This document shows positions 44,381-54,964 of a DNA stretch of 64,000 nt, piece by piece. Origin of the DNA: Schizochytrium sp. TIO01. Lineage: Eukaryota; Sar; Bigyra; Thraustochytrida; Thraustochytriidae. Every line of letters begins with the position of its first letter. The stretch's first letter is position 1. The notes below the pieces were generated by a model. That model was not told the DNA's origin and searched no databases. It was given only the letters and a program-made list of their open reading frames with translations. A program made the position numbers and the translations under genes. The stretch covers positions 1,198,001 through 1,262,000 of the forward strand of contig SMSO01000036.1 in assembly GCA_004764695.1 (NCBI GenBank), in the 5' to 3' direction.

Positions 44381-45518
44381 CTAGGGGGAACACGCAAACA
44401 GATATCCGTGGCGGTCATAAAAGGAAGCCCCGATCACGTAGTCTTCGGTCTGTCCTTGTACATGCAACCAATCTGCGCCATATCCAAGTGATTCCCATCG
44501 ACCAGGGGTGAATCCCTCATTATAAAATTGAGTAATCCTGATCTCCTCAGACGTGACCTTCATGTCGAGAAAGCCAGATCGCATGGTGGCAGACAAAAGC
44601 CTATCATCATCTGTTGGATGCCACTTGAGTCGCCACACACCACCTTCAGTATCTAAAGGCGCCACCGTAGGCTCCTTCAGGTTGCGTCGATCCCAGAGAC
44701 GAATGCGGCTGTCATAGGAGCCCGTGACGAACACGTTGGGCTTTCGAGGATGAAATTGAGTACTGCAAACGCCTGCATCGTGTTGAGTACATGTAGCAAT
44801 TGGCATGCTGCCTCCTACACGTAAGTCCCAAACCTTCAATTTACCTTCATCTGCACCACTGATTAAGACATTTGGATCAAAGCAGTCAAAAGCAGTAATC
44901 CATACTTCTGCCGGAGCAGGTCCAGGGTAGGCGTGCGCTGACCAAGGAGTCAACTATATCGAGGGTAGATTCACGTACAGCAATGATCGAAAGCTTGCCG
45001 TCCGACCGACTGACGGCGAGTTGAGTTTCCCCAGGCGCACATCCAGCACGATCATTCCAATCTAGTGATAAGGCAAAACATGGTTCTCCATCATCTTCGT
45101 CCTCATCTTTGAGCTGGACTCCTGCAGTAGGCTTTGATTTACCCAAGGCCCCAATGTTGCGGATTTGGCAAGTGCCATCCGCATGTGCCGAGGCGAGAAA
45201 GCTGCCTTCTGCATTCCACTTAATGTCAAAAACACCGGCAAGTTCTTCAAGATCTGCTTTGGGTGTCAATACAGGTTTATGGTCTTCAGTTTCGGTGAGT
45301 GTACAAGGTACGATTTGGCCTCGACGTACGTTTGTTGTTTTGTCAAGTTCATAGGTTGCCAAGGCCAGCGCAACGGTCTCACCATCGAGTGGCGCTCCGT
45401 TGGCGAGAGGTCTCCTCTCGGCACAGTCTGCGCAGTGAGTAAGGTCAAGACGTTGCCGCAAACAAAGAGTCTCAGCCATATTAGTCGAGTCTCCTACGGC
45501 TTCCGTTTTGTCACTCAT
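44381..45518 (-). CDS. DPH7: Diphthine methyltransferase DPH7 (WD40), one +1 frame offset
   Basis: Seven-bladed WD40-like protein that removes the methyl ester from methylated diphthine in eEF2 diphthamide synthesis. From the ATG at 45518 and with one base discounted, 378 aa. Repeats include LEELAGVFDIKWNAEG, ALSLDWND, VWITAFDCFDPNVLISG, KVWDLR, FVTGSYDSRIRLWDRR and the family-typical GGVWRLKWHP, then YDRHGY near the C-terminus. The frame changes at 44944-44945: TCCTTGGTC reads as VDS then out of frame, while TCCTGG gives VDSWSAHAY, the expected DSW.AH motif. Neither part alone would be a complete propeller, so one gene is likely. Convergent with the ASPM-like gene, 267 bases apart. Confidence 0.92.
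44944..44945 (-). other. Apparent one-base insertion (TT) in DPH7
   Basis: Dropping one T of minus-strand CCTTGG restores DSWSAH. The corrected gene length is an exact multiple of three. Confidence 0.85.
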
Positions 45519-46059
45519 CGTCTCGCTTGCCGCACTACACGAGCGCGATTTTTAGCTCCAACTGCGATTCGTTTTTACTCGCCATCCGTCCATTCATTAA
45601 ATGGGTGTGGTAAATCATGACCAGAGTTGAAATATAGCTGGAAATCTTTATAATATTATGCTATGTGTATCTCAAATGGAAGGGTGCGACCTGATTGCTT
45701 AGCTTTTGCGATGGGGGGAAACTTGGTTTGGTTAACTACTACGAGATGGTATTCATGAGGGTAATCAAGTCAAGTGTAATGATTATTTAAAGGAGGCATC
45801 TCTGTTTTTTTCAAGAAAGCATGAAAGAAAAAAAGAAGAGAAAAAAGAAGAGCATCAAAATTGAAATGCAATCTATCGAGCTCAAAAGCCCTGGAGAATG
45901 CTACGTCACCTTCTTCAGCAAAAGCAAAGCAGCAACTAACCTATTCAGCAAGCCGAAGGGGCGATGGAAAGTAGTGGTAAAACGAAAAAGGGAGGACCAA
46001 GGTCCCCGTGTATGAGTTGATTTATTAGGTTGTAGAGAAGCATATATGAGGAAACAAAA
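45519..46059. other. Intergenic region, no gene recognised
   Basis: 541 bases upstream of DPH7 and downstream of NOC2. A 64-codon Lys-rich frame at 45821-46015 (+) arises from an A-rich stretch and is not supported. Confidence 0.5.
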
Positions 46060-48570
46060 TTACTCTTCGTCAGAGGACATTTCCATGTCTTCGACAAGAT
46101 CATCCTCATCGACTAGTTTAAGAACCTTCTTCTTGTTCTTCGTGGCAGAGGGCTTTTGCGTAGTCTGCTTGCCCTTCTTGGTCTTGGTAACCTTTTCTTC
46201 TTCTTCTTCTTCCTCTTCTTCGGAGTCATCTTCGTCGCCTTCGTCTTCGGAGTCGCCTTCCTCCATGACAGCATCCTCACCTTCACTGTCGCCTTCCTCT
46301 TCGCTCTCATCCTCGGCTCCCTCGGATGCTTCAGATGCCTCAGCACCGGAGCTCTCAGCGGGTTCCTCGATGGTCTGGTTTTCAGTAATGTTGGCTTGAG
46401 CACGTGCCTCGTCCTCCTCGACGGACATAAAAGCGTTAATGCGTTCCACATTGGACGGGGCAAATGTCGATTTCTCGCGTTTCTGCTTCACGGTCTCTAC
46501 CCAGGCTTCAATCTTAGAGATAGCACCCTTGATGTCATCACGCGCACGCGGCAACTTGGACTTACGGCGAAAAGCACGCAAGGCAGCGAGGATGGGGAAT
46601 GCAATCTCAGGGAAGCCGATGGAGAAGCGGTAGCAGTCGAGGTAACGCTCAATGAGCTCAACTGCACGACGAACGAGCGCGTGTTGAGCAGGAGCTGAAG
46701 CGAGTGCGTTCTTGTTAAGGTAGAGCACTTCATCGAGGTTGGGTTCCTTCGCCATAGTGGCCTGGGGCGCACGCTCGCGCAATTCGGCGCAGGCAAAGAC
46801 ATCGAGCAAAATAGGTCCTATGGGGATAAAGTGGCGAGAGGATCGACCCAAGTTGATGAGAACAGCGGCGCAGTGGAATCGAACCGGGAAGTTACGCGAA
46901 GCAGGCGAAAGGCGGATAGTGCCTACAATGATCTGAATCAGAGGGTAAATAAGAGAGCGAAGTTGGTGATCTTCCGGGGTCGTTTTGGCGCCCTTCTCAT
47001 CAGCCTTGGGGGTACCCGGGTATGAGCTAAGAACAACGCCCCAAAGACGAAGACAGTGGATGAATTGCCAACCATAAACTCCACGCGTAGACTCGGTTGT
47101 CTTTGAGATGACGGCAGCACGCAAGTGCAGTGCGAGTTGGCGAATGTACACAAAGGCGAGCTGGTAGGTGACGCTGAGATCAATTCCGAACAGGTCAACT
47201 AAGCACTTGGCCTGCATAGCAATACGCGTGGCTTCCTGGGCAGAATTGTGCTTGGAACCACGCACGAACTCGAGGTATGTGGGCTTGAGGATTTCGGGGA
47301 GCATCTTCGCTGTGGTTTCTGTAGAAAGTCTCCTCAAGGAAGCGAAGGCGAGAAGACGCACACGGTCGGAGGTACGGCTAGCACCCCACTTTGCAATGAG
47401 AGTCTTAACGAACTTGCGCACAACCTTACCAGGGAAGGTGGCGATGTAAATTCCAAAGGCAGGCAAACGGCGGTACATGAAAATCTGCATATCCTCGGAG
47501 TTAGCCGTGTTGAGGAGCTGGACGACGGCGGCCAAGAACTTGTACACAAGCTTTTCGACCTTGCCCCACTTAGCGTGCGACTTGACGATCTTGCGGCGGC
47601 CCTCGACCTTAGGACGCTGCAGCTCAATGTGGTTATCGATAGCATCAGCAAGACGAGACATGGCAATCCGAATGATGCGCTCCTTCACAAGCTCGTTAGT
47701 GATCTTGTACTCAGAGCTCTTAGGCTTTTCATCGCCTTCAGGAGTGCTCTTCTCGGCTGCGACAAAGGCAAAGAGCGTGATCATAGTTTTGAGAGTGGCA
47801 CGTGTGGGCTTGGACTTCTGTAGGTCCTTATCCAGGGAGCGCAGAAAGTTGAATGTCACAAGGGTCTTGCCATTAGAAGTTTTTCCATCCTTCTTCTCAA
47901 CAGGTTTGGCATCTTCTTCCTCGCTCTCACCTTCTTCGTCGCCAGATTCCTCTTCCTGGCCAAAGGTAAGCAGGCCAGCATCTTCCTCCTGAAGGTATTT
48001 GTAGAACTCCGGGTCCTGCTCTTTGAGAGCCTCTAATTCAGCCTTGTGTGTTTCCTCGTCCTCAGACTCATCCTCTTCTTGATCTTCCTCCTCGTCTTCA
48101 GATTCGTCTTCGTCTTGGTCCTCAGCGGCCTCACCTTCGTCTTCGCTGTCGCTATCCTCAGCATCGCCCTTGAATCCTCCTGCCAGAAAATCTTCGATGC
48201 TCATGGATCCATTGATGGCGTTTTTGTTTTGGTCAAGATCATCTTCGACCTCTTCATCGTCCTCGTTTTTAATGGCCTTTCCGGTTTTCTCGTCGAAGAG
48301 CTTGCGCTGCTTGGTCTCGGCAGCAGGGCCCTTAGCCTTGGCACCATTTTCAGAAGGTGACCGCTTACGTTTCTTGAACTCCTTTGCAATCAGGGACTGC
48401 ACAGATGGGTTTCCTGACTTTTTGCGAGAGTTATCAAGAGCTCTGGCGGCTTTGCTGGTCTTGGTCAAGCTCTTGGACTTGAGGCCACTCGCCACAACAT
48501 CAGTGTTGCCAGAAGCCTTCTGCTTCTTGGCAAACTTCTGAATAAGCTTCTTCGTCTGCTTGCGGCCCAT
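46060..48570 (-). CDS. NOC2: Nucleolar complex protein 2 (NOC2 family)
   Basis: 836 aa from the ATG at 48570. Noc2 partners Noc1 or Noc3 in nuclear export and maturation of pre-60S ribosomes. The N-terminus is basic (MGRKQTKKLIQKFAKKQK) with long acidic Glu/Asp stretches (about 105-175 and 200-230). The family core runs from about residue 240 to 680, with YRRLPAFGIYIATFPGK, YLEFVRGSKHNSA, GVYGWQFIHCLRLWG, LIYPLIQIIVGTIRLSP and RFHCAAVLINLGRSS, all typical Noc2 motifs. A second acidic tail with a Lys-rich segment ends the protein. Order and length agree with yeast Noc2 (about 710 aa), apart from the longer acidic ends. Single exon. Confidence 0.95.
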   Translation of the reverse strand: MGRKQTKKLIQKFAKKQKASGNTDVVASGLKSKSLTKTSKAARALDNSRKKSGNPSVQSLIAKEFKKRKRSPSENGAKAKGPAAETKQRKLFDEKTGKAIKNEDDEEVEDDLDQNKNAINGSMSIEDFLAGGFKGDAEDSDSEDEGEAAEDQDEDESEDEEEDQEEDESEDEETHKAELEALKEQDPEFYKYLQEEDAGLLTFGQEEESGDEEGESEEEDAKPVEKKDGKTSNGKTLVTFNFLRSLDKDLQKSKPTRATLKTMITLFAFVAAEKSTPEGDEKPKSSEYKITNELVKERIIRIAMSRLADAIDNHIELQRPKVEGRRKIVKSHAKWGKVEKLVYKFLAAVVQLLNTANSEDMQIFMYRRLPAFGIYIATFPGKVVRKFVKTLIAKWGASRTSDRVRLLAFASLRRLSTETTAKMLPEILKPTYLEFVRGSKHNSAQEATRIAMQAKCLVDLFGIDLSVTYQLAFVYIRQLALHLRAAVISKTTESTRGVYGWQFIHCLRLWGVVLSSYPGTPKADEKGAKTTPEDHQLRSLIYPLIQIIVGTIRLSPASRNFPVRFHCAAVLINLGRSSRHFIPIGPILLDVFACAELRERAPQATMAKEPNLDEVLYLNKNALASAPAQHALVRRAVELIERYLDCYRFSIGFPEIAFPILAALRAFRRKSKLPRARDDIKGAISKIEAWVETVKQKREKSTFAPSNVERINAFMSVEEDEARAQANITENQTIEEPAESSGAEASEASEGAEDESEEEGDSEGEDAVMEEGDSEDEGDEDDSEEEEEEEEEKVTKTKKGKQTTQKPSATKNKKKVLKLVDEDDLVEDMEMSSDEE

Positions 48571-50973
48571 CGTGCCTCAGACAATATCGAACTCGATCGA
48601 CTCCGACCCTAAACCGAGTTTCTCTCGGTCTCGAACCAAAGCCCAGCCAGTTCTCGCACTACTTTCCACATCCACTTGCTCACCCAGAATCAGGCGCCAC
48701 CTCCGCCACCACCCACCTCCACGGACCCGCATACCTCCTTAACTGCGCAACACATTTTCAACCATAACTCCTACTTCCACCTTAAATCTCCCGGTGCCCA
48801 GCCATTCCTTCTTTCGCCAAAAGAAGGACCAAGGTTGGAGGTGCTATAGTTTAACCTAGTAATGGCTCAAGTCTCCCTTGCTTCTTGTTTTCCTAAGAGT
48901 ACTTAACACAGTTCTGCTCGTTTTTAATTTTCACTTGCGAATTGGTCCCGGTTTGGGGTGAGCGTGAAATGAGTTTTAGACAGAGCATCGCAGTTTTGTG
49001 CGACAGTTGTACTTAGAATCCAGGCTCCCGAGGATGACTCATATAAACATTGCATGAACTTGATGGGCTCTGTAGAGGGTGCAGTGAATGGTGAGATGGG
49101 ACAAGAAAAAACACGAGGGAGCGTAGTATTACAAGATAACCAGCCTCATCGTACTAATTTAAAGCCAACCGGAATTGGATAAAGAAGTAAGATTGCTAAG
49201 TTCTTAAATGAAAATCGCCGTTTGAAATAAGTAAATAAACTTGCTGGGACCAGATCAAGTATTAGTTCATTGCTCAAGCGTAAACTCGATAAATGCGGGA
49301 GAAGTATTTACGAAACGTCTTTAGACACCGAAGTAGATAGAAATTGAAAATCATACAGAAGGTCAAACGTTTTGCCTACTCACCCTTTTAGGACAATTTG
49401 TCATTATTATGCAAATTGAGCGTTGTACCTTGACCTGTTCTTCAACCCTGTTTCTTTTTTCTTCAATGAATGCACGGTATCACCCTGTCCCATTCTAAAG
49501 TGCCCTGCTCTAGAATGTACCAGTCCTGCAAACAAGCATTATTTCAACAATGAAAATTACGAGGCTTACTATCCAATCGGGATTTCAATTGGTTTTTCAA
49601 TATATTTCAACCAATTCCCAGCCATAAAGACCATGAATGAGTACCCTTAAAACCGAGATTCTGTACGTTTTAACTCACCAACAAGCAAGATCGAAATTCA
49701 TAGAACAGAGTCAAGGAAAATAGGTTGTGTCAAAAATGGTTGCATAATTTAACACAAGAGTTTACTTTGAGAGCATTCGCACCAGCTCGGTCTCGACCCA
49801 ACAATAAAACCGTCTCAAACTCAATATTTCACATGATTCCTATTCGCTCGCCACAGCGTACTGTTTGAGGATAATGTTAATCATAAGTCGTTACAATGTG
49901 CTTTTAGTCTTAAAAACTATGTTTAACTACCTCGAGAAGCACGCGTAACTGCACAGCTCTGAATCTTCACTTCAAAGATTTATTAGGAAAATGAAGGCCA
50001 TAGTTTTAAAAAACCTGTATCTCCCATGTCCAAATTCTATATCTCGGCAAGGCTCAGTCTCCCAACATATACGTATTAGACCTCTTCCTGTTAGGTATTG
50101 ACGCCTTCTGTATACTTCAAGACAAAGCTTCTAAGAAGAACCAAACACACTCAAGAAGGGGGCGCTCTTTTCGTAACAGCGGGTTGCCGTACAATCTTCA
50201 AATTCACGCACTGAACGTTCTCCATTTAACGAAACTGTGTCTAATATCAATATCTTTACTTCAGGAGACCCTATCACAGATACAACTTCTGCAGAAACTA
50301 TCCATCATAGCAGCGCCTGATATATTCCTCACAAAGCTGTCCCGTATAAGTCATTCTCTAATCTAACATCTTCTAGCCCAAGCTACATTTCAGTGAAGGG
50401 TTAAGTATCCGCTAGCGATCACTACAGTTGTGAAACTTTACGAGGAAAATAAAGTAGAGCAAAAAAAAAGTAAAGCGACTCCAGTCCTTCATCCTAATAG
50501 TCACTCCCACTCCGGAAGCTCTGGAGTAGCCTGGCAGCGGTGTCGAGCCTAGACCGCATTCAACTCTTCTGTGCACATTTCAGGCATTGGCCTGGGGGTG
50601 TGACGACTTCCTGCGGTGCCTCCTAGCAAATCCACCGTGCGTCACGGTCATTGAACCTGAAGGTGGTCTCATCGCAGCTATTTGTCATACGTAACAGATA
50701 ATACAACGCTGTGTCGAAAGACTCTGGGCTAGATTCTCCCTGAAAGCCTTGAGCAAAGCACTTGGTAGTCGAATTGGAAAGCGTGGAGCGCGGCACCTTC
50801 GCAAGAACCGTAGAAGAAGTTTACTCAGAGGAAACAGTGAGTGGTGTCTTTCCGCGTGATTTGACTAGGTCAGGATTAGCCAGGCTGGTTTTGTACTTCT
50901 GGTGGAACTCCTCAGCCAACGCTCCTGAGCTTATTCAGGGTACGATTGACGACCTTCAAAAGGCTGCAGAGAA
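48571..50973. other. 2.4-kb intergenic region, no gene recognised
   Basis: Divergent flanks of NOC2 (-) and the AGFG-like gene (+). AT-rich with only short, unrecognised open frames (for example 49423-49650). No tRNA-like cloverleaf or rRNA motif was noticed by eye. Confidence 0.5.
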
Positions 50974-52149
50974 ATGTCCGACGATCAAAATGCGAATATC
51001 CTGCGGGCCATGCAACGCAAAACGAAAGAAAACAGGTTCTGCTTTGAGTGTGGTGAACGCGGGCCTAGCTACGTCTGCCTTAACTTTAACACATTCGTGT
51101 GTACCAGCTGCAGCGGCATATTGCGCGAGTTTAGCTATCGCGTCAAAGGTATTAGTATGAGTACATTTACTGATGAAGAAATGGCTCAGATTCGCGATGG
51201 TGGTAACGCTAAGGCAAGGAGCATCTGGCTTGCAAAGCACAAATCCAAAGATTTCCCTGAGCCTACACCTGGGCAACGCGATGCCATTCGCAAGTTTATC
51301 ATGTACAAGTACCAGGATAAACGGTGGTACAAGAGTAGTGGAAGTAAAAAGAAGAAGCAAGTCATTTCTGAGTCCGAATCCGAAGAAAGCTCCTCCTCTT
51401 CTTCAAGTGACTCTGATGACTCCGAAGAGGAACGCCGTCGCGCTGAGGCAAAGGCCCGTAAAAAGGCTGCTAAGAAGGCTGCCAAAAAGGAATTGAAAAA
51501 GTCAAAGAAAACTAAGAAGAAATCAAAAGCAGCCTCGGATTCCAGCTCATCGGAATCTGAAGATGAAACGGAAACTTCGTTCCGCGCCCCGCCCACCCGG
51601 GATATTAAAGATATCATGCCAAACGCACCTAAGCTTGTTATAGGAGGTCCATCTTCATCAGGCGCTACAGGAGTAAGGGCGCCCACGGCTGCTTTGAGCA
51701 AACCCCCTGCCACACAAAGGTCTGATGCAGAGATATTTGGTTTTGATCTCTTTGCGGCCCCGTCGGGAGGACCTCGTGCACTTCCTCGTAGCTTTGCGCG
51801 AAGTGATGACCCTCAAACCATGCCAACGTCTGCTCCTGTACCAGTACAGGCGGCAATGCCAGTTTCTTCAGCTGAGGCTGAAGTTGACTTTGGAGATTGG
51901 GATGCATTTGAAGAAGCTCCGTCAGCCACTTCTCAGGTCCATCCATCAGCACCTCCCCAACAGCACCCGGCCCAAGAGACATCGCGACAGGTACCTGCAA
52001 ATAGCTTTTCATCGGCGGGTTCTGACTTTGGAGACTTTGCTGAAGCTTTCCCGACACAGCAGCCAAGTCAGGTGATGCATAGCCAAGTCCAAGGATCACA
52101 AACAAACGATTTTTTTTCCATGCCACAGCAGCAGCAGCAGCAGCAGCCG

Positions 52150-52180
<31 letters not shown>

Positions 52181-53166
52181 CTCAGCACTCTGGACAGCTT
52201 GGCTATGCTCAACCTAGTGTGGGTGACTCCACTTTTATGAATGGGGCAAATGGCAATTCTGCCCACAGAAATGATTCTGCAAATGGAACAACTGTCCTTG
52301 ATGATCCCTTCGCAGCACTTACTTTCGAGGCAACTTCTTCAATGGCGCCGTCAAAGCCGCAAGCTCATTTAACTCAACAGTATCCACACCACCCTGAGGT
52401 TCACCACACCTCTGCCCCTCAAGTATTGCACCAGCAATTTGGTTATCAATCTCAACATGTACCTGAACAACAGGGCTTTCAGACTTCCCAAGGTGGTCAT
52501 ATGCCACGCCGCAACTCTGATGCATCATTCGGTAGCTTTGGAAATGTATCTTCCAGCTCAAACATACACCCACAGGCTGAGGTAGCCCACCCGTCGCAGC
52601 ATATTGTAGCATCATCTGCAGAATTTTCATTTGATGAGTTTGCTCCTGCTGCTCAATCCATTCCACAATCTTCTGAGTGGATTCAAAATGGCGGAGCTCA
52701 TATGCAGCAACCTTTGCAACAGCAGCCTTTGCACCATCAACCTCTGCAGCAACAACCCCCGCAGCAACAACAGCCTTCCCAACTTTCTCGGAAAGATTCA
52801 GAATCTTCATTCGGAAGTTTTGGTGAGGCTGCATTTACACCCGCACCGCCAAAACAAGAGGACTCGAAAACAAACACCCCACAATACGACTTCTTCGGAA
52901 TGCCTCAGCAACAGCAACAACAGCAGCAGGCAGGTTCTCAATTTCCCGGAATGCAAAGCCAACAAGACCCGACAGCTTCGTACGGGTTTCCTCAAAACGG
53001 CAACAATATGCAGATCCCGCAGCAGCAACCTCAGCAAATGCATTTCCAGGCACAGCCGCAGCAGCAGCAACAACAATTTGACTTTTTCAGCGAGTCTGCC
53101 AAACCGCAAGCGTCGAGCCAGAGCGCGAACAAGCCTCCAGAGGGCAATCCATTTGATCTCTTTTAA
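50974..53166 (+). CDS. AGFG-type ArfGAP with Gln-rich tail and adaptor-binding motifs
   Basis: 730 aa. Residues 10-130 are an ArfGAP zinc finger: C23-FE-C26, C43-TS-C46, then SGILR with the likely arginine finger R51, FSYRVKGISMSTFT, NAKARSIWLAKH and YQDKRWY. These features are closest to AGFG/Hrb and plant AGD14-like ArfGAPs. A Ser/Glu/Lys-rich linker follows. The rest is a disordered Gln-rich tail with a CAG/CAA run (about 52128-52182) and repeated Phe-Gly/Asp motifs: FGFDLFA, DFGDW, DFGDFA, SFGSFG, DDPFAALTF, and a C-terminal NPFDLF. Such DPF/FxDxF-like motifs bind clathrin adaptors. It probably stimulates GTP hydrolysis by Arf in vesicle formation. Single exon. Confidence 0.92.
52128..52182. 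repeat. CAG/CAA polyglutamine tract
   Basis: About 20 Gln codons, mostly CAG then CAA, within the AGFG-like tail. Further shorter runs lie at about 52905-52930, 53020-53040 and 53055-53075. Confidence 0.9.
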
Positions 53167-53363
53167 TGCAGAGAGGATATTATGCCTGATAAATTTTAAA
53201 GTAGCCAAGCAAGGGACAACAATTAGTGCGTTAAACTCTTGTCTTCGTGCATCGAGTACTAGATGAATCAAGGAACTATCAATTGACATATACTTTTACA
53301 CTAACTATTTGGAATACATTTATGCAATATGCGTATTAGTATTTCTTACCCTTACATGCCGAG

Positions 53364-54392
53364 TCAGTTGTCTTCGGTCCATGCAAGGATTTCTGTCATA
53401 GAGTTTTGGTCTAACTGCGTGGCATCACGAAGAGCGTAGTAGTCTTGTTCGGTGAATGAATCGAAAAATTGAGAGTCGAAAACAATCGGCATGCCAAAAA
53501 TCTCAAATCCTCCGGGAACAATTTTGACATCTGGTGTAGCAAAGGACTTGCAACGACGCGGGTACACTGCAATACGGAATGGACGGTTGGGTACATCCAG
53601 AGAAAAGAAGTTGTGCGCCATGTCGGCTTCTGCTAGGCATTGCAAGAACTTACGTAGAGCCTCTGCATACTCCTCTAAAAAGTTCTGATCGCGAAGCTCG
53701 AAGACAACACACCCGACATGGTATCCTGTGTGATCGTGCGCAGGGGCAAGGATGGAGCCCCAGCTGTGTTCAGCAAAAGGCTCGAAATGCGCTGCTTCTA
53801 CCATCGAACATCCTCCAGAATGAATAGGGTGCGGGAGTATTTGGGTATGCAAGTGGTTGACACTAGCAAATGCACCGAAGGAATTAAAAATAAGCATCCA
53901 TCTGTTTTTGCGTAGTTCGATCGCGAGATCAATGGCCGCAATCAGAAAAGGCAGCGTTTCTGGGGAAACATAGTTCTGTGCACTTTGCATTTGGCTATGC
54001 ATGATGAAATGATGCTCACAAATAGGAAAGAGATTATAAACCACTCGGAAAATGTCACTAGAGTAAACTACTTCCTCGTTTGGGATCTTAAAAAAGTTGA
54101 ACCCAGCATCTTTCCAAGGCTGATTAACTAAGACTAGGTCTGGACTAGGTTTGCGCTTTTCAGTGTTTCGTTTAGGATTGTATACGATGCTCAAGCGCGC
54201 TTCTTGACTTTGCTGAAAGGTTTCTCGGAGTTGTTGTTTATCCTCATTCTTTCCGCCATCGCTGAGAGCTTCAACATCCACCACGATTTCCCTAATGCGC
54301 ACGTCGGCTAGAAAATGTTTCAGCCTTGCCACAATGTGATGCGAGGAGCTCCAGGCCTCCTCGAGTGCCTTGTGTACACGTGTGGCTGACAT
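53364..54392 (-). CDS. GDP-hexose phosphorylase of the GDPGP1/VTC2 (HIT/GalT) type
   Basis: 342 aa from the ATG at 54392. The family motif is FNSFGAFASVNHLHTQ with H180-L-H182-T-Q184, the histidine motif of GalT-like nucleotidyl phosphorylases. Flanking conserved parts are FNFFKIP (before), ICEHHFIMHS and, towards the C-terminus, DMAHNFFSL and VYPRRCKSF. The order matches GDPGP1 (GDP-D-glucose phosphorylase) and plant VTC2/VTC5 (GDP-L-galactose phosphorylase, the committed step of ascorbate synthesis). Substrate choice cannot be told from motifs alone. A related, more remote group (DUF4922-like) is the alternative. Length is close to the family norm (about 380-450) and no breaks are seen. Confidence 0.82.
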   Translation of the reverse strand: MSATRVHKALEEAWSSSHHIVARLKHFLADVRIREIVVDVEALSDGGKNEDKQQLRETFQQSQEARLSIVYNPKRNTEKRKPSPDLVLVNQPWKDAGFNFFKIPNEEVVYSSDIFRVVYNLFPICEHHFIMHSQMQSAQNYVSPETLPFLIAAIDLAIELRKNRWMLIFNSFGAFASVNHLHTQILPHPIHSGGCSMVEAAHFEPFAEHSWGSILAPAHDHTGYHVGCVVFELRDQNFLEEYAEALRKFLQCLAEADMAHNFFSLDVPNRPFRIAVYPRRCKSFATPDVKIVPGGFEIFGMPIVFDSQFFDSFTEQDYYALRDATQLDQNSMTEILAWTEDN

Positions 54393-54575
54393 CTCGCAGT
54401 CTTTTGATAGAATCCTGTGTCTGTTTGTAAATGGTCCATTGTTCTGTTTCTATGAAAACATTAAAACTGTTATAGCCTCCAAATGGTAGCGCCTATTCCA
54501 CCACATAAATAATGATGATTTATACTTATGTAGGTCTTCGTTGCGAAGTGGAGGTTAGTTAGACAAGAGAATGAG

Positions 54576-54964
54576 ATGGCCAAGGAACCACCAAGCTCCA
54601 AACACTGCAAGAGAAGCAAGCCTTCAATTGAACTTATCAAAGTACTTCAACCAGAAGTCACTCGTCACTTTGCACATTTACTTATCCATCGATGCAGCGA
54701 GATCCTGGTTCAAGTGAGTTATAGGTGCGGGGTATACTGTAACATTTTATCCAGAAAGTGAACTATAGAAAACATATACTGTTTGTAAACAGAGAGGTAA
54801 AAGTACAAAGTAGAGTATTCATTTCTTCGTCTGGCTCAATCAAAGTAAACGACTTGGAGAAGTTTTCCTGCCAGATGAAGGCTGTGTCCATGTGCAAATC
54901 TCCAATTCACGCATTTGAAACTCGTGGAGCGCTCTGTGTGTGGCAGCATGCTGCCTTCCGATAG
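54576..54964 (+). CDS. Candidate small two-exon gene (unconfirmed)
   Basis: ATG at 54576 opens a 46-codon frame (IELIKVLQPEVTRHF, then AHLLIHRCSEILVQ) followed by consensus donor GTGAGT at 54714. An acceptor CCAG at 54754 would remove 41 bases in phase 0 and continue for 69 codons to TAG at 54964, giving 115 aa. The first helix-like segment faintly resembles a small histone-fold subunit (for example the CENP-W kind), but I cannot support that. An alternative acceptor exists. The 3' end overlaps the start of the next gene by 17 bases, which argues against it. Confidence 0.22.

Noticed and set aside
45821-46015. 64-codon Lys-rich plus-strand frame
   Set aside because: Derived from an A-rich stretch between two genes; low complexity and no support.
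46156-46698. 180-codon plus-strand frame with many Phe and Leu
   Set aside because: Antisense of NOC2's acidic and adjoining parts; the Phe-rich run is simply the complement of GAA/GAG codons.
46870-46885. tRNA B-box-like GGTTCGATTCC on the minus strand
   Set aside because: Lies in the coding sequence of NOC2 (PVRFHCAAV region) with no matching A box or cloverleaf.
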